A stretch of DNA of 64,000 nt from Brachionus rotundiformis. Lineage: Eukaryota; Rotifera; Eurotatoria; Ploima; Brachionidae. Location of the stretch: NCBI GenBank assembly GCA_016802295.1, contig JAESIW010000137.1, positions 1,851,318 to 1,915,317 on the forward strand, written 5' to 3'. A model generated the notes under the pieces. It saw nothing but the letters and a program-made list of their open reading frames with translations, was not told the origin of the DNA and did not search any database. The first letter of the stretch is position 1. Every line of letters begins with the position of its first letter. Shown piece by piece: positions 24,869 to 33,814 of this stretch. Both the position numbers and the translations under genes were made by a program.

Positions 24869-27800
24869 ATGGCCACCCCAACTATGGACTCGATCAAAAA
24901 GAAAATGCAATCCATGAAGCTCGAGAAGGAGAACGCCATCGACAGAGCTGACCAAATGGAACAAAAAACCAAGGATTTGGAAGAAAAACTCAAATTGGTA
25001 AACAAATAACAAATTGATAATGGCCAAAATTAATTTTATTTATCTATTAGGCCGAGGAAGAAAACAATGGTCTCTTAAAAAGAATATCCCAATTGGACAA
25101 CGATTTGGACAAAGCTCAAGAGACCCTTTCTGAAGTCAACAACAAACTTGACACTGCCAACAAGGCCTCTGCTGATGTAAGTACTGACGATCTGGTCCGA
25201 TTGGATACAAATTCCATTTTAAATCATTCAAATATTAAGATAAGATAAATAAAAATTTATTTTGTTTATTCGAAAAACAAAAAAAAAACTAATAAAAAAA
25301 ATAATAATGGCAAAGAAAAAAAATTAGCATCTGACTAGATCATTTAGAGATTAGATCTAGTCAGCATTTAGACACGATTTACCACTGAGAATAGAAGAAA
25401 AAAAATAATAATTCATTTAGCCATAGATAAAATAGATATGATTATAATCTGTATGTAAGTTGATATTATTTCCTCTTATTTCGACGAATTCACACAGTTT
25501 CTTTTGATTATGTGATATCTGAGATTCTTAGATAAACAAAACTCGCGTATAAGTAGCATTTTACAAAAAGTCTGCAACTAATCTATTGCGGTTGCTGCTT
25601 CCTCAACTAATTTAAACTTTATAAATTCAAGTTCCTTGTTAAAACTCTATGATTTAAAATTGTAATTCATAATTTATTAATTTTTGGTAATCTTGTTTGA
25701 GCTTTTTTTGTTGTTGTGCTTTGTTTCTAATTTTCGTCAATCTTAGCTGAAATTGGCTCACAAGTCACGTCAGGCTCTGATAGAAAATAATTCCTCTTTT
25801 TAACACTAATTTAGACATATAAATATGCTTGGTTAAGTGTTAAGTAGACTTTTTGGTAAAATTTGGTAAAATGGCATCCAAAAATAACAATAATAACAAC
25901 AGCAGCGAGTTTAACCAAATAGATGAGCTTCTGAAAACTGGCCAAATATCAAACGCTGTCGAGTTCTATAACTATTTTAAGAACAAGACTAGCGTGCAGG
26001 CCGAACAGCCTGCAGCCATACCCACATCATCATCATCGTCTTCCATTTCGTCATATTCTGGCAAGCGGAGCAAAAAAACCAAACAAAACACACTAAGTGA
26101 CTATGCTTCCATGCTCAATGTCCCGGTCCAAAGCTATCAAAAGCCCAAATTCAAAAAGGCCTGCTCTTCAAACAGCTTGGCTGTGTATGCCAATCCGAGC
26201 CTGTCGCCAGCCATGTCCATGTCCAACTTGTCTGCCACTCAGTTCAGTCCGTACATGCCCCGGCGTTCAACCATTTATGACGAGTACATAATGGACCAGC
26301 CAAGCAGCGAAACTCGCCAACAATTTTCCACTGAGTCCATATCATCCATGTTTCTCAATTCGGCAACAAGCTACTACCACAAGTACAAACAGCAGCAGTC
26401 AGATAAGCCTGTTGAAAGCCATGATGACAAAGAAATGGAAAAGCGCAAAGAAGAGGCCATAAATCGCATCATACGAAATGAACGAATTAAAGAAATCCGG
26501 ATGAAAATGTACGAATACGAGTTATTAAAAGAGTACCAGAATTTGGATATTAATCAGGCACGCAGTGCCGAGTCCAAGTCATTCGAAGATTTTAGTTCCA
26601 TGAATGAAAATTTAAGTGAGGATGGCCTCGAAGAGCAAAAGCCAAAATTCAGCAAAAGCTACATTAACAGAGCTTATGGCAGTGGGACTATTTTTGACGA
26701 GTACAGATCGAATTTGATGAACAAAGATGCTGGCGACGATGGTGATGAGGATGAGGGTGATGATGCTGATATGGACAATGATGATGAAGACTGCGAAAGT
26801 GGCATAGAAGATGATGATTCATTTTGCCAAAAAAAAACAAGAATTAATTTATATAGTGGAATTAATTTTCCACCAAACCAGTCTAAGTTTCAGCTTAAAG
26901 TTTCCATCATAAGTGCTGAAGTTAAGAATATTATAAATGTTCTAAAACAGGTCAGAATTTTGTGATAAGCTATTTTATAGTTCAGAGCCGATTCAAAATG
27001 AACTCAGTTCAAAAGCTTTAAGACAGGTGTTAAGACTCTAATGAAAATGATTCATTTGCAATTTGCACGAAAATGCTCACGCTTGAAATTTTCATATTTA
27101 TACAAAAAAATATAAAAAAGACGACAAGAAAATTTGATTTATTGCGCCCTAAGTTCTGATATTATAATAATTTATAAGCTAAACAATACTTGGACCTATT
27201 TGAATTTTAAGATAAACTTGTCTATTATTTATTTCCCCCTCATGCATTTTTTATTAATTATTATTATAATTAAATTCTAAATCAAATTTCAAATTAGAAA
27301 AAGAGGTTCATCATGCAAGTCTCATTTTTATTATTTCTCGAAAAAAAATATATAAAAATAAAAAAAAATTATTTTATCTGTTTATTAAAGTTCTCTCGTG
27401 ACTCTTCGGGGAGCATTTTATGTTTTTTTTATTCTCTCTTATAGAATTGTAATTTAGCGGCTTTTTTGTCAAATATTTGATTAATATTCCAATCGATAAA
27501 TTTACCAAGAGTTTTCCTAATTTGAAATAATGTCCTCTATGAATCGTTTGGGTGTTTCTAGGCCGTCGAATGTCGAGTCGACTGGTGCCAATGGTCTTTC
27601 GTCACAAGGCTCGACCATTTTGGACACACTTAAGAAAAAAATGAGTCAGCTTAAGGAAGAGTTAGAGGTGTCCAGAGATGATCTGGAGAAAAATAGGCAC
27701 TTGTTAGATGAGGAAAAAAGGCGCAGAGAATGTGTAAGTTTTGAATCGGAAAGCAGGAATTTGTTGCCACACCAATCATTTTGGACCTTTGTTTCCAAGA

Positions 27801-30145
27801 GCAATTTTTTTTAAATTTATTTTTTTTCTAAAGGCTGAGTTGGAAGTATCCGCTTTGCAAAGACGTGTCCAATTGTTGGAAGAAGATTTGGAAAAGACCG
27901 AAGAGCGTCTTAACCAGGCCACTACCAAGCTTAATGAGGCCTCTCAAGCCGCTGATGAAAGCGAAAGGTACAGAAGAGAAGTTAATTAATATTTTCTAAC
28001 TAATTATACTCATTTATGTAAATTATTTTATAAACAAAATAATTTAATAATAGAGTTCGTAAGCTAATGGAGAGTAGACTTAACCATGATAGCGATAAGG
28101 TAGAGCTATTAGAGAGGCAACTTAGAGAGGCTAAGGAACTAGCCGCCGAATCTGATCGAAAATACGAAGAAGTATTTTAATTGAAATTTTTCCTAAGATA
28201 AAACACCAATTTAGGCTTTTGAGTGTGTCTGTGTTTGAGTGAAATAATAATTATTAAATTTTTTAATTTTAACTTGTCAGACAACGTAAATCGTTGGAGG
28301 CTAGAAGCATGGTCGATGATGAGCGTATAGCTACATTGGAGAAACAATTAGCCGAGGCTCAAATTATTGCCGAAGATGCCGACAGAAGATACGATGAGGT
28401 AAAATTAATTAGCAAAAAAATATTTAATTAGACAAATTTTATTTTAAAAAAAAATTAATTAAGGTTGCTCGTCGATTGGCCATTATGGAAGTTGACTTGG
28501 AAAGAGCCGAAGATAGAGCTGAGGCTGCCGAAGCGTAAGTATTCGTGTGCCGACCATCTCTCTCTTTATTTCTCTTGAGCAAATAATGACAACAAACAAG
28601 GATGTAAATATTTGAGTGCTTGTGTGATTTGTTTTGTTTTATTTTATTTTATCTTATCTTTTTAATTAAAATTGGTGTTTTATTAATTTTATTTGAATGC
28701 ATGACTAATTTTGCTAACAGGTATCAAGAAAATTGGTTGTCCTAGAAACGAATGTTGAACGATCCGAGGACCGTGCGGGTCATTCCCAACAGTGAGTGCT
28801 GTGCCAAGCATTTTGAACTAATTTTGCATGGTGTTTTTTTTTAGTAAAATAGAAAAATTAGAAGAAGAACTTCGCTTGCTTAATAATGTCCTAAAAACCT
28901 ATGAGCACAACGAACAAAAGGTAATTACCCAATTAATGTCATTATATGTTCGGGAAACATTTTCAATTTTGTCTATTCTTACTTTATATAAAAAAATTTC
29001 TTCTAGTAAAATCCTCGAATTAGAAGAGGAATTAAAGGTCGTCGGTAACAACATGAAATCTCTTGAAGTTTCTGAACAAGAGGTAGACTTTAGTTAATTT
29101 AGAGTGTTTAAAGCATGGGGTTTTGACTTGATAAAATATCGAAAAAAAATTAAAAAATAATTTTTAAAAAATTATTAAAACATTTTTATATTCAAGGCTA
29201 TTCAAAGAGAAGAAAGCTACGAAGAACAAATTAGAGACTTGTCTTCCCGTCTTAAAGATGTAAGTTAATTTGTGAAATTAAAAAAAATTAAGGTTTAGGT
29301 ATGAATCAATGGCAGTTTATTTGGACTCTTATCCAAATTAACAAATACTGTCATTTTATTTAAATCAGCTCTTTAAGAACATTTTTTATCTAAATTCTAT
29401 GAAATCTTAGGCCGAACAAAGAGCTGATTTGGGTGAGCGTACCATGGCCAAATTACAAAAAGAGGTCGACAGATTGGAAGGTAATTTACTCAAAAACAGT
29501 TTATTTATTTATATAGTTTTTGAGTTATATTGCATGTTCTTTTTGTTTTTTTTTTGTTTTGGCAAATTTACCAAGTTTTAAGAGCTATTTAGAAAAAAAT
29601 AGATTTAAATTTAAAATTTTAGAATGAAAACCGAGCTGATGACTCAGCGCGGCGAGTAGTCAAACTAGAAAAAGATATCGAAAAACTTGAAGGTACTTGA
29701 TAGCTTCAAATAGCTCTAAAAGCTCTTAAAAATTAATCTAAATTAGTTTAATTTCTAATGCTATTAAATATTTAATCACAAATTTATTAATTAAATTACT
29801 AACACCCAAATGCTTGTTTGTTAGAATGTTAATTTTTTTGCATGGTTTGTAGATGAGCTAGCCCAAGAACGTTCCAAGACTAGGAGCTTGCAAGGCGAAA
29901 TGGAAAAATGCATCGCTGACTTACAGTCAATGTAGTCTAATACCTTTTTTCGAATATACATATATTTTTTTTTATATAATTGTTTGTATTTGATCTAGTT
30001 TATTAAATATTTGTGCTAACTAATTACTTATATGTGTCTAATTATTTAATTTCTTAAAATAGACGAATTATTGGCCGAAAAGGAAAAATACAAAAACATC
30101 AGCGAAGAATTGGATCAAACTCTCAACGAATTACAAGGTTATTAA
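24869..30145 (+). CDS. TPM: Tropomyosin, multi-isoform gene
   Basis: Tropomyosin is the coiled-coil dimer that lies along actin and gates myosin in muscle and selects actin partners elsewhere. The long form starts with exon 1 at 24869-24997 (MATPTMDSIKKKMQSMKLEK) and exon 2 at 25051-25176. Common exons follow at 27834-27967 (134 nt) and 29197-29259 (63 nt), with alternative pairs at positions 4, 5, 6, 8 and 9. Exon lengths 126, 134, 118, 71, 76, 63, 70 and 83 nt and their phases equal those of vertebrate TPM genes. One long isoform is 870 nt, 289 residues; exon 1 is 15 nt longer than usual. Alternative first exons begin at 25871 and 27530. Two terminal exons give endings LQSM and LQGY. Confidence 0.97.
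25331..25364. repeat. 11-bp perfect hairpin in tropomyosin intron
   Basis: CTGACTAGATC (25331-25341) and GATCTAGTCAG (25354-25364) are exact reverse complements around a 12-nt loop. The hairpin is between exon 2 and the nested alternative first exon. Confidence 0.7.
25871..26965 (+). CDS. Nested 5' exon with unusual N-terminal domain
   Basis: A 360-codon open exon inside the tropomyosin gene, ATG 25871 to a donor after 26950 (CAG|GTCAGA). Phase 0 there matches the acceptor of the common exon at 27834, so it can splice onto the tropomyosin rod. If the donor is not used, translation stops four codons later (26963-26965). The protein has an Asn/Ser-rich start (ASKNNNNNNSSEFNQIDEL), Ser/Pro/Tyr/Met-rich low-complexity sequence, a charged helix (EMEKRKEEAINRIIRNERIK), a long Asp/Glu run and a hydrophobic end. 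Base composition is clearly coding. It may be an alternative tropomyosin N-terminus or an independent nested gene; no known domain was recognised. Confidence 0.7.
   Translation: MASKNNNNNNSSEFNQIDELLKTGQISNAVEFYNYFKNKTSVQAEQPAAIPTSSSSSSISSYSGKRSKKTKQNTLSDYASMLNVPVQSYQKPKFKKACSSNSLAVYANPSLSPAMSMSNLSATQFSPYMPRRSTIYDEYIMDQPSSETRQQFSTESISSMFLNSATSYYHKYKQQQSDKPVESHDDKEMEKRKEEAINRIIRNERIKEIRMKMYEYELLKEYQNLDINQARSAESKSFEDFSSMNENLSEDGLEEQKPKFSKSYINRAYGSGTIFDEYRSNLMNKDAGDDGDEDEGDDADMDNDDEDCESGIEDDDSFCQKKTRINLYSGINFPPNQSKFQLKVSIISAEVKNIINVLKQVRIL
27530..27733 (+). CDS. TPM: First exon of short tropomyosin isoforms
   Basis: A 204-nt exon (68 codons, ATG 27530, donor GTAAGT) that joins the common exon at 27834 in phase 0 (RRREC|AELEVSALQ). 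A Ser/Gly-rich head (MSSMNRLGVSRPSNVES) leads into a heptad stretch TLKKKMSQLKEELEVSRDDL. This corresponds to exon 1b of vertebrate and the short cytoskeletal tropomyosins of flies, with its own promoter. Confidence 0.9.
28054..28398 (+). other. TPM: Alternative exon pair 4A/4B of tropomyosin
   Basis: 4A is 28054-28171 and 4B is 28281-28398, both exactly 118 nt and in the same phase (each completes a split Arg codon). 4A begins VRKLMESRLNHDSDKVELLE; 4B begins QRKSLEARSMVDDERIATLE. They share 16 of 39 residues by my count. Using both would break the 40-residue repeat of tropomyosin, so they should be mutually exclusive. Confidence 0.9.
28464..28791 (+). other. TPM: Alternative exon pair 5A/5B of tropomyosin
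   Basis: 5A is 28464-28534 and 5B is 28721-28791, both 71 nt. 5A reads VARRLAIMEVDLERAEDRAE; 5B reads VSRKLVVLETNVERSEDRAG. Ten of 23 residues match. Both enter in phase 0 and leave in phase 2. Confidence 0.9.
28845..29082 (+). other. TPM: Alternative exon pair 6A/6B of tropomyosin
   Basis: 6A is 28845-28920 and 6B is 29007-29082, both 76 nt. 6A reads KIEKLEEELRLLNNVLKTYE; 6B reads KILELEEELKVVGNNMKSLE. Twelve of 25 residues match. This matches the position of vertebrate exons 6a/6b. Confidence 0.9.
29411..29692 (+). other. TPM: Alternative exon pair 8A/8B of tropomyosin
   Basis: 8A is 29411-29480 and 8B is 29623-29692, both 70 nt. 8A reads AEQRADLGERTMAKLQKEVD; 8B reads NENRADDSARRVVKLEKDIE. 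Ten of 23 residues match. Vertebrate genes have a single exon 8 (AETRAEFAERSV type). Confidence 0.9.
29853..30145 (+). other. TPM: Alternative terminal exons 9A/9B of tropomyosin
   Basis: 9A is 29853-29935 and 9B is 30063-30145, both 83 nt including their own stop codons. 9A ends KCIADLQSM; 9B ends TLNELQGY. About 8 of 27 residues match. The C-terminus sets head-to-tail overlap and troponin binding, so this choice probably separates muscle from non-muscle forms. Confidence 0.9.
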
Positions 30146-30977
30146 ACCAAATGCCCATCTACATCTACAATTTAGAATCAACCAAATATTTCACGCTTAT
30201 TTATTTTATTATCAAACTCTCTATTCAAAAATATTGTTTGAAAAATTAAATTATTTTTTTTAATCAGAAATCAATGAAGTTCTTCTCTTTATTTTTTTGT
30301 AATATCAAAACATTTAGAATTAGTCATTTTTATTTTTATTTGGAAACAAATACACGTAGTTAATTAAATAAAAATTTCTGAATAATACCGCAAAAGCCAG
30401 CAAAGATTTTGTATTTCTCAATTGGTTTCGATCGTAAGATTTTTGCTGATACCAATTTTGCCAAGAAATATAATTTTTGTGTTTTAAAATTAATTATAAT
30501 AAATAAATTTTTAAAAAATTATTCAAATAAATTTAATAATATAAAGAAAAATGTTTTAATTTTCGCAACATCGAAATTTGTATCCTCAAACATCATAGGG
30601 ACATTTTTTCTTTTTTAATTTTGAAATTTTTAAAGTTTGTTAATTATTTTTTTAAATAAAAATAAAAATGACAATCTAAATTTTGTTTAGTTTTAATCTT
30701 ATCGATTGGTCATTTTTATCATTTAGAAAAATAAAAAAACTATTTTGACTTGATATTGAAATAGTTTTTTGTTAGTAAATATAATCAGACAAATACCAAT
30801 ATAAATAAGAAATTTATCTAGCCTTCATTATAATTAAAACTGATAAAAATAATTGCTTTTGTTGTCAGGTTTAATTTAGAAATATTTGTTTAAAAAATTT
30901 TATTTAAAATGATAAAAAAGAATAGTAGTAAATGAGTATTTTGATATATACTGTGATAGTGATAGTTTTTTAATAAA
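30146..30977. other. Tropomyosin 3' region
   Basis: Very AT-rich. A GC-richer patch at about 30378-30480 ends in a donor-like CGATC|GTAAG but has no supported frame. An AATAAA on the minus strand near 30900-30908 could end the cysteine-rich peptide transcript. Confidence 0.4.
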
Positions 30978-31406
30978 TTATCTTTTATGGTTGTAATATG
31001 GTTTGTCATTTGGAGATTCAGGATAAATACATAGGCATTCATTTGGGAAAATTGGAAATATGCACAGAGATCTTGTGAGAATACTCATGCTTGATATAAT
31101 TAATTCATACAAGTTTTATTTCTTAACTAATTTTTAAAAGTTACCATTGCATTTTACCGCAGCATACAGGCCCATAAGAATTACATGTCGAAATCTGTTC
31201 TAAGCATCTACCAGACTGATATGGTATCTATTAAAATTAAACATAATTAATTTGATAAAATAACAAAAAGACAGTATTATAAAAAATTTTTATCAGTTAA
31301 ATTATCAAAAACTTACATTTAATGCGTTTGAAGTTTTACAAACTATAATTAACATCAACCATAAAGCAATTATTTTTCTAAATATTTTTATTTTGATTGT
31401 TGGCAT
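30978..31406 (-). CDS. Small secreted cysteine-rich peptide, three exons
   Basis: Exons on minus: 31406-31317 (30 codons), 31227-31145 (83 nt) and 31089-30978 (112 nt, TAA at 30980-30978). Introns are 89 and 55 nt with GTAAGT..TAATAG and GTAACT..ATCAAG ends. The second junction splits a Cys codon (TG|C), which supports the model. The 94-residue product has a hydrophobic signal peptide (FRKIIALWLMLIIVCKTSNA) and a mature part with eight cysteines spaced C-X6-C-X6-C-C-X4-C-X8-C-X8-C-X-C. The first part resembles inhibitor-cystine-knot spacing, but eight cysteines with a final C-X-C is not a pattern I can name. It could be a hormone, a defence peptide or another secreted knot; I infer secretion and disulfides only. 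Confidence 0.7.
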
Positions 31407-32346
31407 TTTCAAATTTATCTTAATTACTTTAATAAAAAAAATCTTGAAATTAATAATAATGTTTTCGTTGACAGATAATTTTAAAGAAATTAAACAAACG
31501 CCCTAAAATTCCTTCCCTAATAGATATTTTTGGCTTAATATATCTACCTTTATTTTTCTCATCAAATTTCCTATAAATATTGAATTTAAAAAAGGCTCCT
31601 TTTTTTCCGTAAGTTTAAGATTCTTAGAATTTTCTCTGGCTTATTCTAAATTTTAAAAAACGTTTTGAAATATTTGATTTTTTTGAATTTAGATAAAAAT
31701 GATTTTAAAACAGATAAAATCATAATCAAAAATTCTAATTCTGTTATTGATTTAATATATCAATTTACTTTAGTGATATCTTGATATCATGATACCCATC
31801 ATGTATTTAATATGTTTTTTAATAACCAAACAGATATTCAATGATATTTAATTTTTATTTTTTAAATTGTAGACAATCTTTATTAGAATTTTCTTAATCA
31901 CTGACTTAGTTCTATATATAAACAAATAAATTTATTAAAATCAGCCTCAAATAATATTATCCTTCTTTATTAGAAAGGAGAATAAGTAAATTAGAGTTGA
32001 TAGATAAGACGACCACACAACACTTATACTCAAAATAGATCAAAAAATTTAAAAGAAGCTTTAGAAATTGATTGAAAACTGACCAATGGTCCTATGACCA
32101 CAAGAAGCAAACCAGGAAAAAAATATTAACTAAAAAAGATTTGATTAATAATTTTTTATATTCTTTTATGTCGATTTTAAATAAATTTTGAATAATTAGT
32201 TTATTATTTATAAATTTTGCTAAAAAATAAAAAAAAATTATTAAACTAACTTTTATTAAGTAACAATTTAAAAAGAATGTTTTTTACACCAAAAAATTTT
32301 ATTTTATTTTTTTTAAAGTTCTGAAAGAAAATTGAAATTTATATTC
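31407..32346. other. Spacer between cysteine-rich peptide gene and RBM8A
   Basis: AT-rich, no supported frame. It holds the upstream region of the cysteine-rich peptide and the RBM8A 3' UTR. Confidence 0.4.
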
Positions 32347-32993
32347 TTAATGATGATTGTTTTTATGTGACCCTTTGCGATCCTTTAATGGTCCTTTAAC
32401 AAAAGCCCAACTGACAGATATTTCTTGACCATTTATTTCTTTTCCATTCATAGCATTTAAACTGCTTTTTGCTTCATTAAATGATTCATATTCGATCAAA
32501 GCATATCCCTATAAACAAATTTAGCCTAATATGAATATTTTATATAATTTAAGATACCTTTAAATAACCAGTCCTGCGATCGATGTTTAGATGAATATTT
32601 TTTATCATTCCAAAATCTCCAAAAGGTGTAGCAATGTCATCTTCAGTTGACTCTTCTTGAATTCCCGTAACAAATAAAATCCATCCTTCTATGGATCTTT
32701 TTGGACCTGTTTCATCTGTATCTTCGTCTATTGCTTCATATTCAGCAGTTCTATCTTCAATTGTTTCTTGGTTTTCTAATATTTTTTAAAAAAAATTATC
32801 ATTATAAAGATTTTTCAGAAATAAATGATCACACCATTTGCTTGATTAAATCCTCGACCTCTTCTTCTTGTTGCTTTTTCTTTAATCTTTTGGACGTCTT
32901 GGAAAATTCTTTTTTTAAAGATAAATTTATAAAAATATAAAATTTATTACGATCTTCTGCGAATTCGTCCCCTTCAACATGAATGTCCATCAT
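32347..32993 (-). CDS. RBM8A: Exon junction complex protein Y14 (RBM8A)
   Basis: About four exons on minus; ATG 32993, stop at 32347. Y14 binds MAGOH in the exon junction complex and marks spliced mRNA for export, localisation and decay. The conserved helix VQKIKEKATRRRGRGF, then GPKRSIEGWILFVTGI, the RRM RNP segments, KNIHLNIDRRTGYLKGYALI and SWAFVKGP are all present. The frame requires the first intron to end at TTTTCCAAG just before ACGTCC; an earlier AAAG acceptor would break it. The Arg/Ser tail of vertebrate Y14 is replaced by a short His/Asn/Lys end. A splice acceptor lies 31 nt before the ATG (AG 33025-33024). Confidence 0.93.
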
Positions 32994-33814
32994 TTTTGAA
33001 ACTAAGCTGGTTTTAATTAAATTCTAAAAAAAAGAGTTCCTCTAATAATAAATCATCTACTACCATAGAGAAGAAGTTTTTCAATTTCAAAATGTATACT
33101 CGTGTTGGCAAAATATTTTCTTTTAATCTTGACGGTTTTTTTGTCCTGGTTAACAATTTACAAAGCTAACTTGGTTATTTTTATTTTATTTAAAATTAAA
33201 TATATATTAATACTTTAACATAACAGAATAATTCATTTTTTTTTTAATCTATAATGTATCATTTTACCATCACCGTATTTGTTATCATCCTTGTTCTACC
33301 AATTTATTTTTAAAAGATTATATTTCGCATTTTTCAGGATTTTATTTATCCAAATAGAATAAATAAATTTTGGGCCTTTTTACTTAAAAATAAGACATTC
33401 GTAAAATAATCGATATTTCATTATTTATTTGTTGATCGGCTTTAATAAAAGACTCAATAAAAATATTAAATTGTAAGATTAACAATTAAATAAACATTAA
33501 TAATAATATTCAACAACTTAATTGATCATTTAAAAAAGTTATAAGTTAACTTCAGTTTAAATTTTTTTAAGTAAAAAGAAAGATAAATTTTTTACTAAAA
33601 TAATAGTTTGAATTGTTTTAAGCACTGTAAAAAGCTAATTTTAAAAAAAAAATTTTAATCAAAAATGTTTTGGCTATAATATATTTTAAAATTATTTATT
33701 GTTTTAAAATATTTATATTAGTTAAAAATAGTTGGATAATTAAATGAAAAATTTATAAGTTATAATGTTTTTTTTAATTTAAATTTAATATCAAAATTTT
33801 TTTATATTGATTCA
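32994..33814. other. Spacer between Rab11-FIP homologue and RBM8A
   Basis: About 820 nt, mostly A/T. A short patch at 33060-33160 is GC-richer, but neither strand gives a frame longer than ~35 codons there, so no gene is called. Confidence 0.4.

Noticed and set aside
30409..30618. Open frame downstream of tropomyosin
   Set aside because: Non-ATG start, Lys/Asn/Phe/Ile composition typical of random A/T sequence; not an extra tropomyosin 3' exon as it lacks heptads and an acceptor of the right phase.
32821..32935. Alternative reading of RBM8A exon 2 (FSKTSKRLKKKQQ) from an earlier acceptor
   Set aside because: That frame cannot join the next exon; the later acceptor gives the conserved KEKATRRRGRGF segment and keeps phase.
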